In this document: piece after piece, positions 5,870 to 11,875 of the stretch
How the letters are laid out: each line of letters begins with the position of its first letter
Numbering within the stretch: position 1 is the stretch's first letter
Assembly (NCBI GenBank): GCA_030691775.1
Contig: JAUYDN010000222.1
Coordinates: forward strand, 1 to 11,989
DNA length: 11,989 nt
From: Dehalococcoidia bacterium
Lineage (GTDB): Bacteria; Chloroflexota; Dehalococcoidia; Dehalococcoidales; Fen-1064
Reading direction: 5' to 3'
Notes under the pieces: generated by a model
Databases searched by the model: none
Seen by the model: the letters and a program-made list of their open reading frames with translations, nothing else
What the model was told of the DNA's origin: nothing
Translations under genes and position numbers: made by a program

Positions 5870-7093
5870 ATGGTGAGAGCACCGTTAGAGGGAATCAGGG
5901 TCATTGAACTGTGTCACTGGGTGCTCGGTCCTACATGTGCGCGTATTCTCGGTGAGCTCGGTGCGGACGTAATCAAGATAGAAGACCCGCGCGGGGGCGA
6001 CCCGGTTCGTGGCCTGCTTCCGCCCGGACTAATGAAAGAGCGTGGCCTGACTGTCAATCCGTTCTGGGAGCACTGGAATGGCAGCAAAAGGGCAATGACA
6101 CTCGATTTAAACAGGGAACAGGGCAAGGAGGTCATCCAAAAGTTAATATCAATAGGCGACATCTTTATTACTAATTTCAGAGCGTCCGTTGTCGATAAAT
6201 TCGGTCTTGATTATGAAAAAGTAAAAACTATCAATCCAAAAATCGTCTATGCCCAGGCAACCGGTTTCGGAATGAATGGACCGCACCGTGACAGGGCAGC
6301 ATTTGATGACACCACGTTCTGGATACGCTCGGGATTGATGTCCGTCCTGGGTGAACCTGATTCTCCACCCGTACCCCTGCGAGGGGCGATTGGTGACCTC
6401 TCAAGCGCAGTCTTCTTAGCGGGAGCGATTGGTTTGGCACTGCTCGCCCGTGAGAGATACGGGATCGGTCAGAAAATCGATATTTCCCTGCTGGCTTCAG
6501 GGATGTGGGCTGCCGGAGAAGACATTCAGAGACGCTTAATCTGGGGTGAGCGCGTGACCAACAAGAAGTTCTCACGTAAATCCGCCCCCAACCCGTTACG
6601 GAACACATATCAAGCAAAGGACGGCAAGTGGTTTTTCTTTATGATGCTGCAGACCGACCGGTTCTGGGAATCTGTGTGTAAGGCAATCGGCCGGGAGGAT
6701 ATGATAGCAGACCGGCGCTTTGATACCCATGAAAAACGGGTACTGAACAGCACCGAGATAATCTCCATCTTCGACGGTATATTCGCCACCCGCACCCGTG
6801 AAGAATGGGCGTTGCGCTTTGAGCAATATGAACTGGTCTGGGAACCGGAAACCACCATTAGTGAGGTACTCTCTGACCCGCAGATAAATTCTAATGACTA
6901 CATCGCGAAGGTACAACATCCATCCGGAACCGTTTTCGATTTACTGCGGGTGCCGTACCAGCTCAGTGAGACCAGGATTGAACCACGCTTTTCTGCTCCG
7001 GAACTGAGCCAGCATACCGAAGAGATCTTAACCGAACTCGGTTACGATTGGAACCAGATTGCACAACTGAAAGAGAACAAAGTGATTCTTTAA
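5870..7093 (+). CDS. Family III CoA-transferase (CaiB/BaiF family)
   Basis: The 407-residue protein is the normal family length. The ATG follows directly on the TAG of the hydratase gene and has a strong site GGGGAGG (5860-5866) inside that gene's end, so the two are translationally coupled. The N-terminus LEGIRVIELCHWVLGPTCARILGELGADVIKIEDPRGGD is the CaiB signature. NGSKRAMTLDLN, TNFR and YAQATGFGMNGP follow. Asp176 in RGAIGDLSSAV corresponds to the catalytic Asp (Asp169 of oxalate/formyl-CoA transferase) that forms the acyl-anhydride. It moves CoA from an acyl-CoA to a free carboxylic acid, a cheap way to activate a substrate without ATP. With the adjacent crotonase it likely starts a CoA-dependent degradation route. 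The substrate cannot be read from sequence; carnitine-type, aromatic and alicyclic acids are all possible. Confidence 0.93.
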   Translation: MVRAPLEGIRVIELCHWVLGPTCARILGELGADVIKIEDPRGGDPVRGLLPPGLMKERGLTVNPFWEHWNGSKRAMTLDLNREQGKEVIQKLISIGDIFITNFRASVVDKFGLDYEKVKTINPKIVYAQATGFGMNGPHRDRAAFDDTTFWIRSGLMSVLGEPDSPPVPLRGAIGDLSSAVFLAGAIGLALLARERYGIGQKIDISLLASGMWAAGEDIQRRLIWGERVTNKKFSRKSAPNPLRNTYQAKDGKWFFFMMLQTDRFWESVCKAIGREDMIADRRFDTHEKRVLNSTEIISIFDGIFATRTREEWALRFEQYELVWEPETTISEVLSDPQINSNDYIAKVQHPSGTVFDLLRVPYQLSETRIEPRFSAPELSQHTEEILTELGYDWNQIAQLKENKVIL

Positions 7094-7103
7094 GGAGAAT
7101 GTG

Positions 7104-7973
7104 ATGATTATCGATTTCCGGGTTGCGGTGCCGCTTGCCGAATACATGGAGCGTCTTCCCTCCCGTGAGGGTATCGAGCGTGCTAGTGAACGGGCGGATG
7201 GCGGGTATGCGCGTGTCTACCGTGATAAACTCGCCGAGCCGTGGCGCATGACTCTGGATGCGATGTTGCAGAGTATGGAGGAGGCAGGAGTAGACAAGGC
7301 GATCTTACAGGCCGAATACAATGGCAGTGGCGATTACAGGAAACTCAACGAAGCCGCACTACGGATTGTGAAGGCATATCCGGATAGATTCTCTCTCTGT
7401 TTTATGTGTCTGAACCCGCTTGTCGATGATAACATGGTAAGGGTAGTGGAACGGGGTGCTAAGGAGCATGGGTTCAAGGGTGTTAATCTCCAGGCCTGGG
7501 CGGTAAGGGTTTCGACCACGGATAGCCGTTTCTGGCCTGTCTACGACCTGTGCCAGAAATTGGGGCTGATTGTCACCATCCATTCCTCCATTAGCTTCAA
7601 TGTCGACCGTTCGTTGTATTATTCTCACGTGTCCCACCTTGACAGGATAGCCTGCGATTTTCCCGACCTAAAGATAGTGGCCAATCACGGCGGTTGGCCA
7701 TGGGTGCTTGAGATGATGGCAATAGCCTGGAAACATCCCAATGTTTACATTGAGTTGGGTGGTGTTTCTCCCAAATACTTCGGCACGCCGGGTTCAGGAT
7801 GGGAACCCCTGATGCAGTACGGTAATACTTTGCTACAGAACCAGGTGCTTTTTGCCACAGACAGTATGTTGCCCCATAAGCGGTGTGTCGATGAGTTGAA
7901 AGCCCTGCCTTTGAAAGAGGAAGTGAAGAAGAAATGGTTTGGCGGTAACGCGATGAAACTGCTGGGACTTTGA
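7104..7973 (+). CDS. Amidohydrolase-2 family (ACMSD-like TIM barrel) protein, lacking the N-terminal HxH
   Basis: The product has 289 residues from ATG 7104. This start is preferred over GTG 7101 because AAGGAG (7092-7097) is six bases from the ATG and only three from the GTG. Family features are a MIIDF start, LDAMLQSMEEAGVDKAILQ, FKGVNLQ, VTIHSS (His160), VANHGGWPW (His195) and FATDSMLP (Asp253). These are the later metal and catalytic positions of amidohydrolase-2 enzymes such as ACMSD and gamma-resorcylate decarboxylase. The first strand, normally DxHxH binding the metal, reads DFRVAVP here, so both histidines are gone. The protein may bind metal differently or catalyse a metal-independent step. 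It begins ten bases after the CoA-transferase stop, so it belongs to the same operon and may perform C-C hydrolysis or decarboxylation on a cyclic intermediate. Function is inferred. Confidence 0.85.
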   Translation: MIIDFRVAVPLAEYMERLPSREGIERASERADGGYARVYRDKLAEPWRMTLDAMLQSMEEAGVDKAILQAEYNGSGDYRKLNEAALRIVKAYPDRFSLCFMCLNPLVDDNMVRVVERGAKEHGFKGVNLQAWAVRVSTTDSRFWPVYDLCQKLGLIVTIHSSISFNVDRSLYYSHVSHLDRIACDFPDLKIVANHGGWPWVLEMMAIAWKHPNVYIELGGVSPKYFGTPGSGWEPLMQYGNTLLQNQVLFATDSMLPHKRCVDELKALPLKEEVKKKWFGGNAMKLLGL

Positions 7974-8126
7974 CCTTGTATGGAACGCCAGATGTCCCGG
8001 GTGACACCAGTGTGTGAAGAAACAGGGATTTCGGCCAATGACACAGAAAGCCAGATTGTGATGTCCTCCCTTGTTATGGAGAAGTTAAAAAAACCTTGAG
8101 CTATAATGAAATATTGCTAACCAACT
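7974..8126. other. Intergenic stretch after the acyl-CoA operon, no gene seen
   Basis: No conserved coding frame, RNA or strong terminator hairpin is visible. A short A-run (8086-8093) is not preceded by a stable stem. Confidence 0.4.
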
Positions 8127-8150
8127 TTTGGCAATAATTTGGCAATAATT
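8127..8150. repeat. Two overlapping direct repeats TTTGGCAATAATT
   Basis: TTTGGCAATAATT occurs at 8127-8139 and again at 8138-8150, with a period of 11 bases, about one helical turn. Its position about 110 bases before the tRNA fragment is compatible with arm-type integrase or accessory-protein binding sites, but this is inference. Confidence 0.45.
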
Positions 8151-8179
8151 GTTTTCAGTTCAAGTAGTAAACATGAGCT

Positions 8180-8313
8180 AGTTAGCTTCAAAATACGGAT
8201 AGGCACAAAACAACAAGTTAGCTTCAAAAACAACAGGAAACAAAGCTAATTACAGACTCTTAATCAGCAGGTTCAGCGTTCGATTCGCTGGTGGCTCATT
8301 TTGAAGCTAAACT
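8180..8313. repeat. Repeats AGTTAGCTTCAAAA around the tRNA fragment (possible arm-type sites)
   Basis: AGTTAGCTTCAAAA is present at 8180-8193 and 8216-8229 as direct copies 36 bases apart. An inverted copy with one extra base, TTTTGAAGCTAAACT, is at 8299-8313, immediately after the tRNA discriminator base. Short repeats in both orientations flanking a tRNA-derived core resemble arm-type sites of a tyrosine-recombinase attachment region. Confidence 0.5.
8257..8298 (+). tRNA. 3' fragment of tRNA-Lys(CUU), probable attachment-site scar
   Basis: The anticodon loop CTCTTAA (8257-8263) carries anticodon CTT at 8259-8261. It is followed by the 3' anticodon-stem strand TCAGC, a variable loop, a perfect T-arm CAGCG-TTCGATT-CGCTG (8274-8290), the acceptor 3' strand GTGGCTC (8291-8297) and discriminator A (8298). 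The 5' half is missing: no GAGCCAC acceptor strand or D-arm lies upstream, and the 5' anticodon stem pairs only near the loop. CCA is not encoded. Tyrosine-recombinase elements often integrate at the anticodon loop and leave such a displaced 3' copy at the far end. It is not a functional tRNA. Confidence 0.75.
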
Positions 8314-8540
8314 ATCATTCGGTTGACTAAAATGTATGGTTTTCAATCAGCTGACCAACAACTTCTCCCACGCTCATTTCACGCCTGCTCGAAGCCGGCT
8401 GACCATCACTAAAACCCTTGAATTCCGAGCTTGACGCTTTCCGTCATGTTGTACAACCGAATAGCAGAGGGCTTATTCTTGTTTATTGTCGTTAGCTCAA
8501 ACGTACTTCACCGGTGCAACGGATAAATTGACCGTTCAAA
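8314..8540. other. Intergenic stretch between tRNA fragment and radical SAM gene
   Basis: No gene is convincing. A short minus-strand frame near 8415-8501 contains NKPSAIRLY, loosely similar to a GNAT acetyltransferase motif, but it is only about 30 codons and lacks a start. Confidence 0.35.
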
Positions 8541-10097
8541 TTACCCGTCGGTAATAGTCACCACTCTGGGGGCAGGGACAATTCCGTTCTTTCCATGTGC
8601 GACAAGAACAGGTTTACGGTCTTCACGAGACATTAAAGTGGCGTAAGGACCAAGCATACGCTCATACAGGTAGTGGTAAAATTCGGGCAAAACGTCTGTT
8701 TGATGTTCATGGAAAGCCCTGAACTGTGTGTCAGTCCTTAATAAATCTAATATTTCCCGAAATCTCCCGATCATTTGTTTATTACCCAGAGTTTTAAACA
8801 AATTATATCCCGAATGCATCAGGGCAGGTGCGTTCTTCAGCCTTTTTATTAGCAGACTTCTGGAAAAGATGTAAGAATACATATCGATGAGTTTCTCATA
8901 AAAGCTCACCGGGTCATAGTTTTTTAAGGTGTATACCAGGTATGGCAGGTAATAAAAGCTAAATGGCATGGTTGTCAAAGTACGATTTTCACTTAGATAT
9001 TTCTCGTAGAGCGGAGTATTTCCAAAGGGAACCGGAATATTAAAATTGGGCATAACGAAGGGAACTCGCTCAGCAAATTCCCTGTTTAATTCTATTGGTT
9101 CATCTCCCACATCTGCATCAAGCCCGAACATAAAATTGGCTTGAATTCCGGTAACATAATGGCGGATGGTTTTGAATTGTTCTATTACTTTATCTAATTT
9201 TTGGCGGGGACCTATCATGGAGCCGATTCCGACCTTGTTTGAATAAGCCGTCCAGGATTCGACACCGGGAATGATATAGAAGTCCCCCAGGTTTTTCATC
9301 CGTTCCAATCTTGTCCCCCGCAGAACGGAAAGCGATGTCTCAATTGTATACAGGTTTCGCCTGCGATTGGGTATTTTCTCCAGTACATCGAAGACCTGCT
9401 CAAATTTCACAGCAAAGTTGGGGTCATGAAAGCCAATCATCACCCTGGAGAAATTTCGAAAGATATAGCGCATATCCGCTTCTAGTTGGTCCAGGGATAA
9501 GAGTCTGTAAGGATTATTCCAGTCGATACAGAAATCACAAGAATTGGGACAGCCGGTGCTGGTTAACAATGGAAGTGAAGTAAAAGGGAAAGGTTTCCCC
9601 CTCAAGAACGTGGAGGCGCGGATTTCGGGCATCCTTTCCTCTACGCTTGGAATATCCGCGAAAGTACGCCCGTTGGTGACAAACTCGCCCCGGGGTTTGT
9701 CCCTTATGATCTCAGCTATTAGAGTTTTATCACAATCACCAACGACGACGTCAAAGAAACGCTGGCAATCATCAGGAAATTGTTTGGCGTGAGGTCCGCC
9801 GAGCACAGTCAGTGTTTTTTCCTGGCGATATAGCTTTGCCAGAGCGTATGCCATGGCACTTGCCTGAGTATAAGTCGATATGAATACGATGTCGAGATCA
9901 CTTGGCAATAGGCTTTTTGGGTCCCCATTGCCAAAATAGGTGGCATAGAAGACTTCGTGGTTTAGATTACGGCACCAGACACTTATCGCTTGAGGCATAA
10001 TACTGGCATATTGCCTGGTAACCAGATAGTTATATGCTTTGTGGTCCCACCTCCTGGTGGCTCCGGCACTCAATAACTCAAGGATTCCTATTCTCAT
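8541..10097 (-). CDS. Radical SAM protein with N-terminal B12-binding-like domain
   Basis: The 518-residue protein has three parts. Residues about 35-135 form a Rossmann-like cobalamin-binding-type domain (LDIVFISTYTQASAMAYALAK, then VLGGPHAKQFPDD and FFDVVVGDCDKTL). The DxHxxG histidine motif is absent, as in many radical SAM B12 proteins. The radical SAM core follows with Cys183, Cys187 and Cys190 in STGCPNSCDFCIDW (CxxxCxxC), binding the 4Fe-4S cluster that cleaves S-adenosylmethionine. MIGFHDPNFAV and YIIPGVESW fit later barrel strands. The C-terminal 140 residues are aromatic and Arg-rich without a recognised domain. Start is ATG 10097; its ribosome site is poor. No partner gene lies next to it, so the product is unknown: a methyltransferase or ring-forming reaction is possible. 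It would act in the cytoplasm and needs anaerobic conditions. Confidence 0.88.
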   Translation of the reverse strand: MRIGILELLSAGATRRWDHKAYNYLVTRQYASIMPQAISVWCRNLNHEVFYATYFGNGDPKSLLPSDLDIVFISTYTQASAMAYALAKLYRQEKTLTVLGGPHAKQFPDDCQRFFDVVVGDCDKTLIAEIIRDKPRGEFVTNGRTFADIPSVEERMPEIRASTFLRGKPFPFTSLPLLTSTGCPNSCDFCIDWNNPYRLLSLDQLEADMRYIFRNFSRVMIGFHDPNFAVKFEQVFDVLEKIPNRRRNLYTIETSLSVLRGTRLERMKNLGDFYIIPGVESWTAYSNKVGIGSMIGPRQKLDKVIEQFKTIRHYVTGIQANFMFGLDADVGDEPIELNREFAERVPFVMPNFNIPVPFGNTPLYEKYLSENRTLTTMPFSFYYLPYLVYTLKNYDPVSFYEKLIDMYSYIFSRSLLIKRLKNAPALMHSGYNLFKTLGNKQMIGRFREILDLLRTDTQFRAFHEHQTDVLPEFYHYLYERMLGPYATLMSREDRKPVLVAHGKNGIVPAPRVVTITDG

Positions 10098-10321
10098 TTT
10101 TTAATGTCCATGTATATATCTTATCAAAATTAAAGGCAAGTTCATATGTCATGTTCTTCTGGCATTCCAAGCCGTACACAGTAGCGATTTGGATTTTCGA
10201 CGAAGACAAAGGTATGCCGTCTCACTGAAAAAAGGTAAGCGATTCTATCTGCCTTGGGGAAACCGTGTTCGGTATCTGACTTAGAGGCATCCGCGAAACA
10301 ACTGAAAACCCTCACAATCTC
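10098..10321. other. Upstream region of the radical SAM gene, no gene seen
   Basis: Neither strand shows a conserved frame. Just upstream of the minus-strand start, a five-codon frame ATG GAC ATT AAA AAA ends in a TGA that overlaps the gene's ATG (ATGA). This could couple translation but may be chance. Confidence 0.3.
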
Positions 10322-10380
10322 CCCCGTATCAAGTACGGGGCAGGCCCCGTATCAAGTCTTGTCCCGTACCGCGATACGGG
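10322..10380. repeat. Cluster of CCCCGTA...TACGGGG hairpins
   Basis: There is a perfect stem CCCCGTA-TCAAG-TACGGGG (10322-10340), an unpaired extra CCCCGTATCAAG (10345-10356) and CCCGTA-CCGCGA-TACGGG (10363-10380). The same stem occurs at 10735-10754, 11770-11789 and 11849-11867, with different loops each time. Confidence 0.7.
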
Positions 10381-10432
10381 AACGGGGCAGGCTGTGGCAA
10401 TCTCACGCTTAATGTAACCCCTTTTTTTAACC

Positions 10433-10462
10433 AGAGATTGCTTCGCTTCGCTCGCAATGACA
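10433..10462. repeat. Short imperfect hairpin repeat (ATTGC...GCAAT)
   Basis: AGATTGCTTCGCTTCGCTCG followed by CAATGAC folds with ATTGC against GCAAT around a TTCG-rich loop. A related shape, GATTCT...AGAATC with GAGCGAAGTGAACGAAG between the arms, is present near 11930-11960. These are probably pieces of the same dispersed intergenic repeat population. Confidence 0.45.
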
Positions 10463-10466
10463 CAGC

Positions 10467-10664
10467 GAAATCGTAGGGTAGGTTAGTCTCCCGATGAAGC
10501 TTGTCTCGCACATGATGCGAAATCGGGAACGTAACCCACCAAGAAGCATATCGAAGGATAAAACAGAAATCGTAGGGTGGGTTAGTCTCCCGATGAAACT
10601 TGTCTCGCACATGATGCGAAATCGGGAACGTAACCCACCAAGAAGCATATCGAAGGATAAAACA
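10467..10664. repeat. Two tandem 99-bp repeat units with terminal inverted repeats
   Basis: Unit 1 (10467-10565) and unit 2 (10566-10664) are identical except for two visible substitutions (GGGTA/GGGTG near the start and GATGAAG/GATGAAA). Each contains GGTTAG (GGTGGGTTAG in unit 2) near its beginning and GTAACCCACC further in; in unit 2 this gives a 9-bp inverted pair (GGTGGGTTA / TAACCCACC). A further short relative (GGCGGGT...ACCCACG) follows at about 10673-10710. There are no spacers and only two units, so this is not a CRISPR array. Frames read through it are repeat-derived. Confidence 0.7.
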
Positions 10665-10684
10665 GTTTTATAGGCGGGTTTCAT

Positions 10685-10699
10685 GCCGATTACATCGGC
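10685..10699. repeat. Hairpin GCCGAT-TAC-ATCGGC
   Basis: This is a perfect 6-bp stem with a 3-base loop. The exact reverse complement of the 15-mer occurs on the far side of hisA at 11908-11922. Confidence 0.6.
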
Positions 10700-10723
10700 T
10701 TCCACCCACGCTACATGAGTCTT

Positions 10724-10775
10724 TGTCATACCAGCCCCGTATCGGTGTACGGGGTAAACTCCGGCTGGTATCCAG
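10724..10775. repeat. 52-bp palindromic repeat, copy 1 (left of hisA)
   Basis: Outer arms ATACCAGCC (10728-10736) and GGCTGGTAT (10763-10771) enclose CCCCGTA-TCGGTG-TACGGGG. The 52 bases match copy 2 at 11759-11810 with two substitutions, both in the inner loop. Confidence 0.75.
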
Positions 10776-10784
10776 GAGTTTTCA

Positions 10785-10816
10785 AGCTAAAAGCTGACGG
10801 CTGATAGCTAAAAGCT
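10785..10816. repeat. Direct repeat AGCTAAAAGCT
   Basis: AGCTAAAAGCT is at 10785-10795 and 10806-10816, 21 bases apart, directly before the hisA ribosome site. Each unit is nearly palindromic. Role unknown. Confidence 0.45.
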
Positions 10817-10821
10817 TATTT

Positions 10822-10836
10822 AAGGAGCCTACCATC
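10822..10836 (+). promoter_or_regulatory. hisA ribosome binding site and non-canonical ATC start
   Basis: AAGGAG (10822-10827) is a near-perfect Shine-Dalgarno sequence six bases before ATC at 10834. The in-frame codons back to the TGA at 10795 include no ATG, GTG or TTG, and the next GTG (10936) would remove the catalytic Asp8. ATC is therefore the best-supported start. Confidence 0.6.
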
Positions 10837-11553
10837 GAAATAATACCCGCCATCGACCTCAAGGGCGGCAAATGCGTCCGCCTCTACCAGGGTGACTATA
10901 AGCGTGAAGTACAGTTCTCCGATGACCCGCTGGATGTGGCGCTGAAATGGCAATCGATGGGCGCACCCCGCCTCCACATCGTCGACCTCGACGGCGCGGC
11001 GCAGGGCGAGCTCGGCAACCTGGAAGTAATCCATCACATTGCGCAGGTGCTGTTGATTCCCGCTCAACTCGGCGGCGGCATTCGGAATCTTGACACTATC
11101 AAGAGTGTACTCCAGATGGGCATCGAGCGTGTTATCCTGGGCACAGCCGCCGTGGAAAATCCGGAGCTGGTAAAAGAGGCGTGCCGCAAGTACAACGACT
11201 ATATTATCGTCAGCATCGATGCGCGTGACGGTAAAGTGGCGACCTGGGGCTGGCAGAAAGAGACAAAGTGGACGACGGTCGAGTTCGCGCAGTACCTGGT
11301 GGGGCTGGGAGTGCGGCGGCTTATTTATACGGACATCGTGCGTGACGGCACCCTCACCGAGCCCAATTTCACCGCCGTCTCCGAGCTTATTCACGCCGTG
11401 CGGGTGCCGGTAATCGCGGCCGGCGGCATTTCATCGGTCTTACACCTCAAGATGCTGAAGCAGTTAGGGGCGGAGGGCGCAATTATCGGCAAGGCGCTGT
11501 ATACGGGTGACATCAACCTGAAAGAAGCCTTAGAGGTAATGCACCAACCGTGA
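10834..11553 (+). CDS. hisA: Phosphoribosylformimino-AICAR ribotide isomerase (histidine biosynthesis)
   Basis: HisA is a cytoplasmic (beta/alpha)8 enzyme that opens the ribose of ProFAR to PRFAR (Amadori rearrangement), the fourth step of histidine synthesis. Counting from the ATC start the protein has 239 residues, the usual length. Asp8 in IIPAIDLKGGKCVRL and Asp129 in SIDARDG fall where the catalytic Asp8/Asp127 pair of Thermotoga maritima HisA lies, and Thr166 in YTDIVRDGT corresponds to its Thr164. Phosphate-binding loops LGGGIRN and AAGGIS are present. It stands alone, without hisH, hisF or other his genes beside it, and repeats lie on both sides. The start codon is unusual (ATC); a substitution or sequencing error in an ATG is the main alternative. 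Otherwise the gene looks intact. Confidence 0.95.
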   Translation: MEIIPAIDLKGGKCVRLYQGDYKREVQFSDDPLDVALKWQSMGAPRLHIVDLDGAAQGELGNLEVIHHIAQVLLIPAQLGGGIRNLDTIKSVLQMGIERVILGTAAVENPELVKEACRKYNDYIIVSIDARDGKVATWGWQKETKWTTVEFAQYLVGLGVRRLIYTDIVRDGTLTEPNFTAVSELIHAVRVPVIAAGGISSVLHLKMLKQLGAEGAIIGKALYTGDINLKEALEVMHQP

Positions 11554-11591
11554 AACAGACAAATCCTAATTTCGAATTTCGAAATGACTCT

Positions 11592-11611
11592 CCCCGACGC
11601 AAGCGTCGGGG
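11592..11611 (+). terminator. Hairpin downstream of hisA, possible terminator
   Basis: CCCCGACGC-AA-GCGTCGGGG is a perfect 9-bp GC-rich stem starting 38 bases after the hisA stop. No U-run follows, so termination is uncertain; it may instead be another dispersed palindrome. Confidence 0.45.
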
Positions 11612-11637
11612 TATCACGACCCCGTTGGGGCTTTACG

Positions 11638-11651
11638 CGCCGCAAGCGGCG
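11638..11651. repeat. Hairpin CGCCGC-AA-GCGGCG
   Basis: This perfect 6-bp stem has the same AA loop as the preceding hairpin and the same trailing GGGGTAT, so the two are likely related modules about 45 bases apart. Confidence 0.5.
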
Positions 11652-11684
11652 GGGTATTGGACCCTAAAAGAGAATAATTTGTCA

Positions 11685-11700
11685 TGGCGCCGTAGCGCCA
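11685..11700. repeat. Hairpin TGGCGC-CGTA-GCGCCA
   Basis: A perfect 6-bp stem with a 4-base loop. Part of the hairpin-rich non-coding stretch after hisA. Confidence 0.45.
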
Positions 11701-11758
11701 CCCACGAACAATGAAAATGGTGGTGTCATTGCTACGAAAATAAGGGAGCCCCCCAAAA

Positions 11759-11810
11759 TGTCATACCAGCCCCGTATCAGAGTACGGGGTAAACTCCGGC
11801 TGGTATCCAG
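11759..11810. repeat. 52-bp palindromic repeat, copy 2 (right of hisA)
   Basis: Same orientation as copy 1. Outer arms ATACCAGCC and GGCTGGTAT enclose CCCCGTA-TCAGAG-TACGGGG (11770-11789). With copy 1 it brackets hisA as a direct repeat with a period of 1035 bases. Confidence 0.75.
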
Positions 11811-11830
11811 AGGGTAGGGAATACGCCTGG

Positions 11831-11875
11831 ATTCCCGATCAGAGCTTGCCCCGTACTGGATACGGGGTCGGGAAT
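11831..11875. repeat. Compound hairpin with CCCCGTA stem
   Basis: Outer stem ATTCCCGA / TCGGGAAT (11831-11838 / 11868-11875) encloses the inner stem CCCCGTA-CTGGA-TACGGGG (11849-11867). It joins copy 2 of the 52-bp repeat to further repeat material. Confidence 0.65.

Noticed and set aside
8415..8501. Minus-strand remnant resembling a GNAT acetyltransferase motif (NKPSAIRLY)
   Set aside because: About 30 codons, no start and no other motif; similarity is too weak to annotate.
9311..9792. Plus-strand frames opposite the radical SAM gene
   Set aside because: Antisense to a well-supported coding sequence and lacking any family signature.
10467..10664. Possible CRISPR array
   Set aside because: Only two directly abutting 99-bp units without spacers, no leader and no cas genes.
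10329..10729. Minus-strand open frames with repeated peptide segments
   Set aside because: They arise from reading through the tandem 99-bp repeat and hairpins; there is no start signal or conserved domain.
10816..11394. Long minus-strand frame opposite hisA
   Set aside because: It is the antisense shadow of the GC-rich hisA gene, without a domain or ribosome site.
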